Source of the DNA: Lateolabrax maculatus
Taxonomy: Eukaryota > Chordata > Actinopteri > Acropomatiformes > Lateolabracidae
Assembly (NCBI GenBank): GCA_031216445.1
Contig: CM062204.1
Location: forward strand, 14,753,001 to 14,817,000
Reading direction: 5' to 3'
DNA length: 64,000 bases
Under the pieces are notes generated by a model. The model made no database searches, was not told the DNA's origin, and worked only from the letters and a program-made list of their open reading frames with translations. This document shows positions 46,401-58,207 of this stretch, piece after piece; position 1 is the stretch's first letter; each line of letters starts with the position of its first letter. The position numbers and the translations under genes are program-made.

Positions 46401-47611
46401 TTGTTTTGTCATTATAAAAGTGCCTAAATTTTCATGACATCAAGGCAAGGCAAAGGCACTCAGTACTCTGAAGCAAAACAAATCATTTCAAATATTCCCA
46501 CTACTGACACTTTATTTCTACGGAATGAACACTGTTCAATGGTTGGTATGTCTACAGTTAGCTAAATGAAATTGCTGCATGGTTTTCGCAAAACACCATA
46601 AATAAAAAACCCATCATTGGCCATGACATCTTTGATGTGGCACTTTAGTGTGTAATAGAAACCATGAAACAAGAGACTACAGCTGCATACTTTGACAAGT
46701 TTATGGGCTTACCATAAACAGCCTCACTGCACACGTATAAAAACTGAATCAACATTTTATGTTGGCTTTCCAAATTCTATTTTATATGCATTGGAGCTCA
46801 AGGCAAACAAAAATCTGATCTTTTTAATAAATATTTTTTTAAATTAAAAACATGATTAAGACCAGACTGTTTTAAGACCACAAAACAAGGAAATATTGGC
46901 TAACAAAGCCAAAAATGTATATCCTGTCACGCCAACCCATGTAATGAACACCGATTAATAAATAGGTTAATGTGCAAAAATGCACTAATGTACACAAACC
47001 CAAAGGTACATACATACTGTACATGCAAACATACTCCCCATACATGTAGGACATTTCTTAATACAAAAGCAGCAGCAATATTGATCTATCAAAGATAAAT
47101 TTCACTGATAATATTTTATTTTTAACAAATGTATGTATAGGAAAAATGTCAGCACATGACATTAGTTTCCCTGCATATTATCTGGCACCATCAAATTACA
47201 GGATTTTTTCCTTTTCTTTAAAACAATAATGGAAATTGAAAACGAACATTTTTTGAAAGCATTACCCTGGCTACAAACATTGTATCTCTTGGCTATTGTG
47301 ACAATGAGTCTCAAGCCAAATTTGGCATCTGACTATTCTTGAACTGCTTTACAGGTACACAAACTGAAATAGCAAAATCTTTCTCACGCACGAACAGGAA
47401 GTACCTAAAATATTAATCATGTTCTCATAATCATTTCACCCTATTAAAAGTTCAATAAGTAAACATGAGCTGTAGATCAACGTTAGATCAAATTGTAAAC
47501 AATACTTTAAGTTACATTAGTAACATGATCACATCACACAAAAAAAGACTTCCTGAAAAGATTCAAGTGAGTAATTTTTGCTTCAGCTTCACTGCCTTGC
47601 TGTCTTTCTTC
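43433..47611. other. Convergent intergenic interval (3' UTRs of ppp2r2c and wfs1)
   Basis: AT-rich, with no supportable coding exon on either strand. It should contain the ppp2r2c 3' UTR on the left and the wfs1 3' UTR on the right. On the minus strand, AATAAA at 47115-47120 (about 500 bases past the wfs1 stop) and at 46511-46516 are candidate wfs1 poly(A) signals. Confidence 0.5.
43609..43614 (+). terminator. ppp2r2c: Candidate ppp2r2c polyadenylation signal (AATAAA)
   Basis: The first AATAAA after the stop codon is 177 bases downstream. Further candidates exist to about 45.9 kb, so a longer 3' UTR is possible. Confidence 0.4.
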
Positions 47612-50600
47612 TCAGGCAGAGATTTTTGCTGACAGGAAGGGGGAAAAGAAAAAATCAAATGCAAACTTCAGGGCTCTCATTGTAGTGCGCCTCCAGTCTC
47701 TCTCTATCTTCACCTGCCTGCCTCCAGTCAGCAGTGAAGAAACACAGTCCAGACAGTGGATAGCCTTCAACTCGAAGGCCGGAGTTCTGGCTCCTAGACG
47801 GCCCTCCAGCTTGGTGCTGAACTCCACCATATTACCAGGATTTAGGTTTAGCAGAACTTGTCTGAATTCATGGCTGGCTATTAGGATTATGTCCCTGGCT
47901 GGGTCCTCTGCCCCCACATCTCCATCCCGGATCATCCCTACTGTCACCTCAAAGCGGTGGCTGTCAAAGCGCTTGATATGGCATGTGTTTTTGGCCAGTG
48001 CCTTGATCTGACACAACTCTTCCTCTTCTTGCATTCGGAGCAGTAGGGGCAGTGAAGCGGTAGCCGATGCAGAATCGGCTACAAAATTGGCAGCTGTTAG
48101 GTTCTCCACTGTAGCATTCTTTGGCTCACATTTGGGATACTTCTCTCCATACAGGCAGCGCAGCCAGTCTCCCATGAACACTGGCAACATGTTGATGACC
48201 GACTGTGCCCCGTTCTCCGTCTCAGCCACACGGACACGCTTGAAACGCCCGGCCCAGGTCACTCTGTGGCCATGCAGGTGGCTACAGAAGAGCTCTGTCT
48301 GGGCCATGCCTTTAGTTTCCCAGGCAGGGGGCCCGCACACCTGGCTGTACTGGTTCCAAGACAGGGTGGAATTGTACGCCTTCTGTCCCTCTGCATGGTA
48401 CACATAGATGGAGAAGAACAAGATCACCATGGAAATACAGAGTAAGATGAGCTTGACTGGGCCGCGGTGGGTCAGTGAGCGGAAGACATCCAGAATTGAC
48501 ATACTGAACCGCGTCCACAGCCGCAGGGTGACAGGGATTGCACAAACTACCAGGGTGACAATCATCTTCGTCAGTTCCAGCTCGAGGAACCACTTGAAGA
48601 GCTGGATTAAGAGCATGGCGGCGAGGCCAAACGCCAGGACAGGCAGGGCAAACAGGAAGAGAAAGTAGGCCACGCAGGTGCGGATTAGACCTACAGCAGA
48701 AGAACTCTGGAGGAGCACCACCGAGAACTCACACCACATGAAGCACACAAGGTATGGAATCAGGAAGCAGTAAGTCCCCCTGAAACCACGCATCCTGGCC
48801 ATGCTGAAGATGAAAACAGACCGAAAGGAGAGGAAAGAAAATAAATCATTTTGAGGGCATATACTTATCAATTCACAAAAAATGTGGCGTGGATTTTAAA
48901 GCCCCAAGTCTCTGAACTGGTGTTTAACAAACACATCCTATGGTCCAAATGCTCCTGCTCACCTGAAGAACAGATAGAACAGGTAAACATACAGCAGGCA
49001 GGGGAGACTGAGCTTCAGCACCACTGACTCCCCTAGTGGAAGTGTGGTGAAGGTACGTCCCAGGAAACGAAGCACAGTCATGTTCTCAGGCAGGAACTGG
49101 GTCAAGCAACACAGAGATGATGCTACCTGGATTTTAAAAAAAGTACAAACATAAACTTTGAGAGAACTGCTTCGTTTCAAATTCAACAACAACAGAAAAA
49201 ACATTAAAAAGAGCAGATTATTGCATGTTTTAGCCCATCAAATAGATGTATGTATACCAGAATGTAAAAAAAAGTGATTCTGATAATTTAAACACATATG
49301 TTGTGGCAGTGCTTTGTGCCCCCTGACCTCTATGACCATTGCTCGGCGAGCATACGTTGCAGCAGTGGGGCTGAGGCTCTTGTAGCTGACAGCAGTGAAG
49401 AAGATGGCCACAGTGGAGAGCTCGGAACAGGGGATCCATCCCTTGTCAGCTACAGGGAAGGAGAAAATGATGAAGAAAACGGACACAATAAAATAGAGGT
49501 ACGGTTCTAGGTTGTTCCAGCCAAAGTTGGTCTCTGCCTGCTCCACATCCAGGCCAGGTTCGAAACGTGTCAGCAGAGACGTCAGGGCTCTGAAGTTCTC
49601 CCAAGCCTGTGAAAAAGAGGGAAAGAAAGATGAAAGTTCAAAGAAAGAAATACATAAACATAAAATGGATTTTCAAATCTTCAAACACAGTATGTGCTGC
49701 ATTTGAACATCCAAAAACCATTACCATCATTACTGACAATTTTGAGACATCAGTCTGTTAAGTCTGCTGGCCTCTCCACTGCATTTCATGTTATTTCACC
49801 AGTTATTTCATGTAAAAAGAATGTGCTTTATGACTTGACTACTGAGTTTTGTTCAGGAGACTGACTGTGATGAGAGTGGACTAGAAGATGGAGATGGCAA
49901 TCGTATTCAATGCATAACCTGGTTATTCTCTGTGGTTCTTCTATACGTTCTCCTGTAGACCACACACTCATCCATCCTTAAAACCTGCCATTAAACTGGT
50001 AAAAGGAAGTTCTGTGTCTCCTGTGTTTGATCAACACACCGTGGCGAGGGCTATTATTCCTGAACCACTTAGTCTCACCCACAAGTTTCCCACTGGCATA
50101 GTTTGTTAAAAAAGGGAAAGAGAAATGGAAAACTTCCAACGTGTTCATCTAGTTTAGTAAAGCGAAAACCTTAAATCTAATGCAAATATATATCAACACC
50201 TTGAGAGAACAGAGAAACATATAGCATGTAGTTTTTGCATTTAAAAGCAATGAGGATTTGGTTTTGAAAACAGAATCACCAACTGCACTTACCTTGCTGC
50301 TCTGGAAAACACGCAGTGTGCAGATGATCATGGAGATGAAGGAGAGGTAGAAGACAAGCAAAGGGATGACAAAAGCAAACAAGTCAACAGTCAGGTTGCT
50401 GACGATGAAGAAGAAAATGAGTGCGTTGACGTGCTGCGTGGGGATGACTGTGCTCAGCCACTGGACACCAGCCCGCGACGCCCAGTCCACCAGGTGCTCT
50501 TTCATCTCAACAATAGAATGCAGCGGGTACTGCAGCATCTGCAGTGAGGAGAGACGGGCATAAAGAGAGAGTGGAGAAATTAATATGCAAAAAACAGGAA

Positions 50601-53600
50601 AGGGAATTAAGAATTCAATGATTTAACAAGAGTAACAACCTCTAAAACAATAAACATTTGACAGATGTGTAATGAAGCATGACTCAAAGATAAGCAAAAA
50701 CAGAATCAATTGTAATAGTAGTATGATTAAGATACCATTAAGCGTGATTTCATGTCCATGGCTGTTTTTATGGCCCCAGTGTGCTTGCTGTTCAGCATTA
50801 TCCCACTCCGGCCAAAACCCCAAGAACTTCTATGGGCCTTCTTGTATCCTGATGGGACCAGCTCAGCCTTGCGCTTTAAAACACAATGGCATGCAAACAC
50901 ACAAATAGTCTAAATAGTAATAATAAATAATTAAAATAACATGACATGTCTTTATAATGACAAATTATTTCTCATATTATTCTTGCTGACTGGGTCTTTT
51001 ACCTCCCTGCCACTGTCACCAGGTGTAGGGCTTGCAGTCTTGGCTGTGACCTGGCTGCCATTTTGGGGCGCAGAAGGGACAATACCTTGTGCATACTTTT
51101 TAGTCATCTCAACAAAGTCATCCATATCCACCATCTGTGTGGCTGAGAGGACACAATGTAGGCAGTTACACAAGAAGACACATTATCTCTCTCTCTCTCT
51201 CTCTGTCTGTCTGTCTGTCTGTCTGTCTGAATACTTACACTCACTGTTGACCATGCTCTCCAATACTTTCTGGGTCTGGCCTGAGGTTGGGCCAGGAATC
51301 CTGCCTGCAGTGCCACCTACTGGTGAGGAATGATCAGAACATCAGTGAGACAAACATTTACCCGGAGGCCCGCATGTAATGTGATATTCTTCACCATGAC
51401 AGCTGCAAAATACTGAAATCACAAAGGCGAATATAGGATATAATTAACAGCAACGGCATTCATCATATAACAACATGCTACAGTATTCTGGGCAGTCTGT
51501 AGTACATCAAGTAAAATTGTTGTCACAGTTCAAAAAAATACTTGATACGGTGTTGATGGTGTCTGTGTCCACATGTGTGTGACTGTGTGTGTGCATCCTA
51601 CCTTGCACTGCATTGACATGGCTGACATTTTCCAGCATCTCAGCCACAGCCACCTTCTTCTTCTTCTCTGGGTTGAGTTTCCAGTACATCATCATGGCTG
51701 CTTTACGTACTGCCTGCTCAAACTTACTCTCTGTCGACAACTTGCGCATGTCAGCCTCATTTTCTGGAGTGATCCCTAGTCGAGGATGACAGAAAAGTAA
51801 CAGTTAAGGAACAACTAACATAAACACGTATGAGCATGTATTGAATTCTGTAACATTAACCTTTTCTCTGGATCCAACAGCGCTGCAGGACTCTCGCTGC
51901 ACCTTTTCTTCCCTGTTTAGCTGCTTTAATCAGCCAATTAACAGCCAGACGATTATTTTGCTCTGTGTCCTTCTCTTCAGCAAGAATCAAGTAGTGCTGA
52001 CCTAGCTGAAACACAGAAGAGAGGTACAAGAGGGCAGATTAATTCAGCTTGTGTGGCGTTGGACATGAAGTTCACCTTGAAGTTTAATGTACTGTACTTT
52101 ATGCCTGTATTTAGACTATAACATCAACTAATTTGTGAAATAATAAGCATTATGCATGAAAATCCTTTACATTATTACATTAATTCTTAAATTAACCAAA
52201 AAAATTACTTTATTGTTCATTTACGTACTTAGCTTATTATAATAGGTGTTAAAGATATCTAATGTGATTATATTTAACAGTAAGAAACAGACTGTAACAT
52301 ATTGTTACAGTCTGTTACGCTCTAACTCATGTCATATGTGTACTGTATCTATCATTGCTTAGGAATAAATATTACCCATGCAGTTAGTCTAGCCGAGGTG
52401 TTAGGATAGTCGTATCTGAGGATTCTGCCTCCAACTTATTACAAAGCTCTGAAAAAGGAAATTCAAAAGTAACTTATATTTCAAGAAAACAGTGTCCCCA
52501 TTAATTTGGCACACTTGTTTTATAGGGACTATTTCTTTGGTAGAAAGTAGTTCCAATCAAAACAGTTCACCAGGGGTATTAGAGGACCCAGTGGCATACA
52601 GTATCAAGTGACTGTTTTCTAATCTTAACTTTCATTTCAGAACTTCCCTCTCTCACAGTTATCTTCAAATGCATCTATTTTTGGGGGGATGAGCTGTGTC
52701 TTCATTTGAAGTGACTCAACATTAATATATTCCTGTCTGTGTCTATGTTAGGTAGAATAAGCATGCAATCTCATAAACCTGCTTTACTAACATGCATTTT
52801 AAATTGACTGTCAAAGCATCTAAATACTACTACTAATAATAATGTAAATTAAAACAACTAAATATATACAGTAACAATAAATACTGATTCCCTGTGTATG
52901 ATTTGTGTTTTAATGTATCACTTGTCTATTATAATATATGAAACATAATTGGAGTGTCTAACCCATTCCTACATGCCTGTATATCCAACCACTGTACTAA
53001 TGTGGTCACCTTTTGATTGATTGTTCACTTACATGCATCCTCTGCGGTTATGTAGGAGCTTCATATGTGCAATAGATGACATATAGCATGGTAAAGTTCA
53101 AGCCATATAACCAGCCACTTAGGAATGTACCCTTTCAGAGTTGGAGGGTCTTAAATGCAAAGTCAGGGCTCATCTTCCACCTCAAGCCCCCCTTTTTCTT
53201 CCACCAGCACCTCTTTTCAAATTTGCACTTGTTGGTAGAGAACAAGAAGTACAGAGAATGTGAATATTTCAGTATTATTTGTACAAATTCAGTGCAGTGC
53301 CGCAATGCCCTGTAATAGTGTTCATAATGATTTGTATGTGTGACAATATCTTGGTGTATCATATTAAAAGCCTGGTATCATCTTCCAAGTGGCCAAAAAT
53401 AAACAAGTGCTCACAACCAGACTGAGTCAACCAGCAGGACTGAAAACAATGCCAAGTGCCAGCTTGTTTGCATGTGCTTTCACTCACCCGGGTCTGAGCT
53501 CTGGCATCACCAGCTTTGGCCTTCTCTTCCATTTGATCCACGGACAAATCTTCCTCTGGTTCTTCATCTGGAGGAGACAAGAGGAGATGCATCAATGGAT

Positions 53601-55776
53601 TACATAATACCCTTTCTTTCAAGTGGTAGAACTTCATTGAAGGAGCAGTGGTGCTGATTTGTACACATACTGTGTTCACAGCCAGCAATTAATTAATCCC
53701 TCCTGACATATATCTTGTAACATGAGAATGACAAGAAGTCAGAGGTGGAGTAGATGTGATAGTGTGTGCATTTAAAACATGTCTGTGCATCTGTCTGTCT
53801 ATGCAGAGATCCTGTGACAAGACCACAGAGCTCCATCAGAACCATGCCCAGCTCCTATGTCACGAAAATACTTGTCGATTGCATAAAGTTTCATAACTAT
53901 AACTGTCTCCCCAGTGTCCTTTAAGCAAAGAAGTTCAGCTTCTTCGCCTGTAGCACTGATTTAAATGCCACAGTTTCTCATGCACAGCAAAATATCTCAG
54001 TGGTGCAACCAGTTTGTTGGTTTCACCTCTAGCAGCTATGAAATCTAATAACAATAAAGTATCACAAAGCTGAAATTAGTAAGTACTCTTAAGAACTCAT
54101 AGAAAAATAAAAAATTAAATAATAATAAAACCTTTGCCATGATGTCGCTGAATGAAAAGCTGGGTCACCAAAACGATCACCAAAGTTTTAAAGCTTCATC
54201 CTGAAGGAGGACATGAATTTGTGCACCAAATTCTATGGCATGGAATGTAGTCAAAACCACAAATGTGAACCTCATATTGGCACTAGATGAAAAGTCAGGG
54301 ATCACCAAAGTCATTAGGATTCATCATCTGGGCACCATAAATGTCTGAACAAAATCTTATCGCAACCCATTCAATAGCTGTTGAGATATTTCACTAAATG
54401 CCAAAAATTTCAACCTGGTATACTGGCACTAGAGGAAAAGTCATGGGTTCAATAAAGTCAGGAGGCTTCATCATCTGGGGACCATGATTGTCTGTACAAC
54501 TTTTCATGGTATATATTGTTGAAATATTTCATAGTTATATAATATAAGTATATATTAAATATTTCAGTTTGGATAACAGACATTACCATCCTTGCTGCTA
54601 GCATGACTAAAAAAGTTCACCACGGTATGTGTTACATGCACGGCAAAAGGCAAGGCAAGTCGCTGCAAAACTATCCGTTTGCATGTTCACCACCCTTAAG
54701 CTGTCAGTGATACAGTAAAGAGGACAACGAAATGTACGTAAAGGACTCTTCTTCTCTGAGGAATTTATTTATACACAAAACCGTCACTGAGCAGTATCAG
54801 TGGTCCAACAAGTAGGCATTCAAATGTTCATTTCAATTATAAAATTTATTTTTTTTTTATATAACTTTTTTGTTTTTGTATCACATTCTTTACGCAGAAT
54901 GCAGCCCAAGGTACCTCACAAAACACGTGTATAATGAAAAGTCAAAGTTAGCTAAAGTAATTCTCCATCTAGGCCAAGACAGATGTTTATCCGAGGGCAG
55001 GACTACTCTGCTACACATGGAATGACATTTAAAACGTATCACAGAGTTTATCGCCTCAACTCAGCGATGTGTCCGTGGTCTGTGACTTCAGCTCTCGGGG
55101 ACATTAAAACTCCCAATGTGTAATTCAATCCTAAACTCAAAAAGAAGGCATTCTTACCATCCTCTTCATCATTGGCATCCTCCTCGGCTTTCCTAAGTCT
55201 TTCCTGTATTATCACCCGCTTGGCCATGGAGGCAAAGGTGCGTTTCATGGGGTTTGTGGAAGAAGTTGCAGGAGCCACGGTGGGAGTAGTATTGGAGGAA
55301 GAAGGAGGGGAATTTGTTGGAGTGTTATGGGCCAAACTTGCTGATGTAGAGGAGGCAGACGTAAGCTTGGAAAAGGATGACATTTGGGGGATTTGAGGGG
55401 TAGAGCAGTTAGGAGAAGTAGCAAGTGGTGTTTTATTTGGAGTAGGAGAGGAGGATTTAGCGGAAACAGTTTTTGATTCGGGTTTAGAGGACACAGCGGG
55501 AGTTAAGGGCTTTGACCCCTTTGAAGGAGGAGGGGAATCCACCGGTTTAGAGGTGGTGTGTTCAGACGGGTGAGAGGAATAAGACACTTTTCGGGGTTCT
55601 GTAGTGGTTTCTGTGGAGGATGGAGATTTGGCAAGTTGAGAGGGCGCTGCAGGGAGGTTATTGGAGATGAGTGAAGGAGGCATCTGTGAGGGGGAGGGAA
55701 GAGAGGATCCACCCAGGACAGGGCATGACCCCTGGGTGTTGACAGCAGTTGTTGTAGATTGGAAATCCTTCTCCAT
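47612..55776 (-). CDS. wfs1: Wolframin, ER transmembrane protein
   Basis: Ten coding exons: 55158-55776, 53488-53567, 51861-52005, 51602-51775, 51239-51319, 51003-51142, 50293-50538, 49328-49606, 48963-49126 and 47612-48803. The phases are continuous, giving 1039 aa (human 890). Wolframin is an ER membrane protein of calcium homeostasis and the unfolded-protein response. Residues 1-206 form a Ser/Thr/Pro-rich disordered exon. Sel1-like helical sequence (MEEKAKAGDARAQTR, LGQHYLILAEE, WLIKAAKQGRKGAARVL) follows at about 215-280. DDFVEMTKKYAQGIVP matches human DDFVEITKKYAKG. About nine hydrophobic segments run from residue 440 to 770. The lumenal C-terminal domain is well conserved (YNSTLSWNQYSQVCGP, GHRVTWAGRFK, MGDWLRCLYGEKYP, FAFDFFFSPFLSA). 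Compared with human it has an insertion of roughly 25 residues after GEKYPKC, and NAT/NLT glycosylation sequons. The start ATG follows an acceptor at 55782-55783, so the 5' UTR is split. Confidence 0.96.
51186..51230. repeat. (CT)n(GTCT)n compound microsatellite in wfs1 intron 5
   Basis: CT units pass into GTCT units and end about nine bases outside wfs1 coding exon 5. On the sense strand this is a purine-rich AGAC/AG run just after the donor. Confidence 0.9.
54150..54560. repeat. Tandem pair of a common teleost repeat monomer in wfs1 intron 1
   Basis: Two imperfect units of about 145 bases share the pattern GGCACTAGA.GAAAAGTCA, CATCATCTGGG.ACCAT.A.TGTCTG.ACAA and TTGA.ATATTTCA. This monomer, with its 'allele-like' repeats, is widespread in fish genomes as remembered from many loci. 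No coding potential is visible. Confidence 0.5.
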
Positions 55777-55979
55777 AATTCCTGGAATAAAGTAATTTAT
55801 CATGTTACTAATGACAATCACACAGTGCAGCAAAATATTCAAAGTAATTTCTAAGAGGGGGTCATCAATGGAGACGCAACCGGACGGTGGAAGGTTGTGA
55901 ACTCTTTCCTTTTGGATATTTTACACCTGACACCTTCAGGAGAAAGAGATTTGACAGGGCAGCAAACACCAGCAAGACC

Positions 55980-56420
55980 CAGTTCTACTCAATGTAGGTC
56001 AACATTGTGATTTACTTAAGTACTGCAATTAAATACAATTTTGAACCACTTGTATTTCACTTGAGTATTTCCACTTCCTGCTACTTTACACTTCTACTCC
56101 ACAGAGAGAAATATAGTACTTTTTACTTCACTACATTTATCTGACAGCTGTAGTCAGTAGTTTCTTTTCAGGTCAAGATTTGACATGTAAAACATAACCA
56201 GCTTGAACAATATGACGCATTCTTATAAATTAAACCACATGACAGTATATGAAGTAGTAAAAATGAGCTCTACCTTGACAACTTTAAAATGCTGCTTACA
56301 CAAATGCATCAATAATAATATTCCAATCATTTTTTATAGAACATACATAACTCTCTGAGTGGGGTAATTCTGCATGAGGAGTACTTTTACTTTTGATACT
56401 TTAAGTACATTTCGATGCAG
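55980..56420. repeat. Teleost interspersed repeat in the wfs1 5' UTR intron
   Basis: The run TTACTTAAGTACTGCAATTAAATACAATTTT, then CACTTGAGTATTTCCACTTCCTGC and TACTTTTTACTTCACTACATTTATCTGACAGC, is a highly repeated fish sequence. The right-hand end near 56385-56410 (TACTTTTACTTTTGATACTTTAAGTACA) looks like its complementary terminus. The family name is not certain. Confidence 0.5.
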
Positions 56421-56519
56421 GCCTTTTCATTATAAAGGAGTCGTTTCATGCTGTGGTGTTACTACTTTTACCCTGAGTTTGCTTCGTCCTGAGTGTGCGG
56501 GTCTGAAGTCAATGCTCAC

Positions 56520-56720
56520 CGCTGAACCTGCGTCCAGACGGCACCGGCTGAAACAACGCGAAGGAACCTCACTTGTTTGCAAAAAACGTAAAAGCAAACT
56601 GTCCTCCTGAATTCAAAGGCTGTGTCTGTAGTCCATGCCGAGCTCCGCCAGACTCGCACCGACTGAGCCCGGAGCCTCTCGCGTCTGAGTCTTTAACGCC
56701 ACAACTTTACGACCGGCCCT
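56520..56720 (-). promoter_or_regulatory. wfs1: wfs1 promoter and inferred non-coding first exon
   Basis: A CpG-rich block at about 56.5-56.75 kb ends at a canonical minus-strand donor (CAGCG/gtgagc; exon edge 56520). This could splice to the acceptor just upstream of the wfs1 start codon (ATTCCAG, exon edge 55781). A CCAAT box on the minus strand (GATTGG on plus, 56782-56787) is well placed for a start near 56.7 kb. The exon is inferred, not proven. Confidence 0.5.
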
Positions 56721-57661
56721 CCTGAAATAGACTCGCCGCTAATTGGGAGAAACAGATGCCCATCAAGTGGCCAAGTTATCTGATTGGCTATCAGCGCCTC
56801 ATCTCACGCCCCGTAAACCTGTCAGAGTCGTCGTCATTTTTTTTTTAACAATTACTGTCTCCTCTTCAATTTAGATCACAAGTGTTTCTGTGAAAAACAA
56901 CCTCCAATAATTTAATGCAAGCGTCGATAGTGATCAAACAGTTGATGTCCAGTGAGGCCGCATGTGCTGTCATTTCAACTGAAAGCATTTAAGTGGACCT
57001 GTGGGGAGAGGTAACAGGTTCCTGTTGTTCACTCTTAGGAGATGATATGTCACCGTGGGTTTGTGTGATTAGTTCAAGTTTGATGAATCATCACTGACTG
57101 AAGGTCAACTCACCAAGGTCATGAAAAGATATGCCAATCCGTGCAGATGTTGTCAGCATCTGAGGCCCGTTTATATTGAACACAGCGTCATATTTCAGTG
57201 AGAACAGGCTCATCAAAGTCCCTCTTCTACTGGATTTCAGCAACTTTAGTGGCATGTAAATAAAAGTGAAGTAAGTGTGGCTTAAAGTCAATTAATTGTT
57301 GATCCATTAAGCATAAATAATTAAATAGGTTGAGCAACCGGAATTTGTGATACATATTTTCATCTTGCATTGGTTGTGTATTTCCAAAGCATATGATTTG
57401 TTCCCTTATAACAGTGTTATCTAATGATAATAAGAATAAGAATAATAAGAATTATAAGAATGATAAGAATACCAAGTGCTATATTGGCCGTAAGCATGCC
57501 TTTCAGATGTGTGGTTCATGGATGAATGTATTGTAGATAGTGCCAGGTGTGGTGGCAGGTAACCAGCGTGCACTGTCACGCACTCCAACAGGCTGCAATG
57601 TGTTGTGCTGGTTCTGTGTTTGGTGCACTGTTCCTCTGGGAGCCGTCCACCTGCGCCACCA

Positions 57662-57664
<3 letters not shown>

Positions 57665-57704
<40 letters not shown>
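57665..57704. repeat. (TC)20 microsatellite
   Basis: About 20 uninterrupted TC units on the plus strand between wfs1 and crmp1. Confidence 0.95.
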
Positions 57705-57706
<2 letters not shown>

Positions 57707-57707
<1 letters not shown>

Positions 57708-57879
57708 GCTGTCTGCAGCAAGACCTTCAGCCCAGCACTGTCGGCTCCCATCTGCGTGAGCACACGGGTCACTGCCTCCGGCCCCGGCGCAGAGAAGAGC
57801 ACCCGCTGCCTCACCTGCGGGTCGCACTCAACAATACGACCACAGCGGTTCACTCTGAAGGCACACAGACCATTTAGCA
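57707..57879 (-). other. Coding-like block, minus strand, unidentified
   Basis: The minus-strand frame reads ...LLNGLCAFRVNRCGRIVECDPQVRQRV... and stays open for over 90 codons, including a terminal GA repeat. A possible acceptor (ccacatctgcag/G) precedes it, and a possible donor (CCGCAG/gtgagg) lies inside it. Composition and residue pattern look protein-like, but I cannot assign a family. It could be a leftover exon, an unannotated upstream exon or chance. Confidence 0.25.
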
Positions 57880-58131
57880 ATCCCTGCAGATGTGGATGAA
57901 GAGATGACCCGTGCTGGTTTAATCCCCCCCCCCCCCCCACACATGTTATAAGCCAAGAGAGACAGGGACAGTAAAGGGACCTGCTCTCCTTTTATTTGTC
58001 CCTATGTTACACGTGTGGTCACTAGGCTCTTCACGTCAAAACTAGGTCACACCGACACTCCGCCTGTTAAAACTGGAGCACTGCATCATTTCACTTGCAC
58101 ATGCATGTGTGTGTGTGTTGTGGATTTGTGA

Positions 58132-58149
58132 GTGTGTGTGTGTGTGTGT

Positions 58150-58204
<55 letters not shown>
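58132..58204. repeat. (TG)n followed by (GA)26 microsatellite
   Basis: TG units at 58132-58150, a short spacer, and about 26 GA units to 58204, directly upstream of the crmp1 long-isoform leader. Confidence 0.95.
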
Positions 58205-58207
<3 letters not shown>

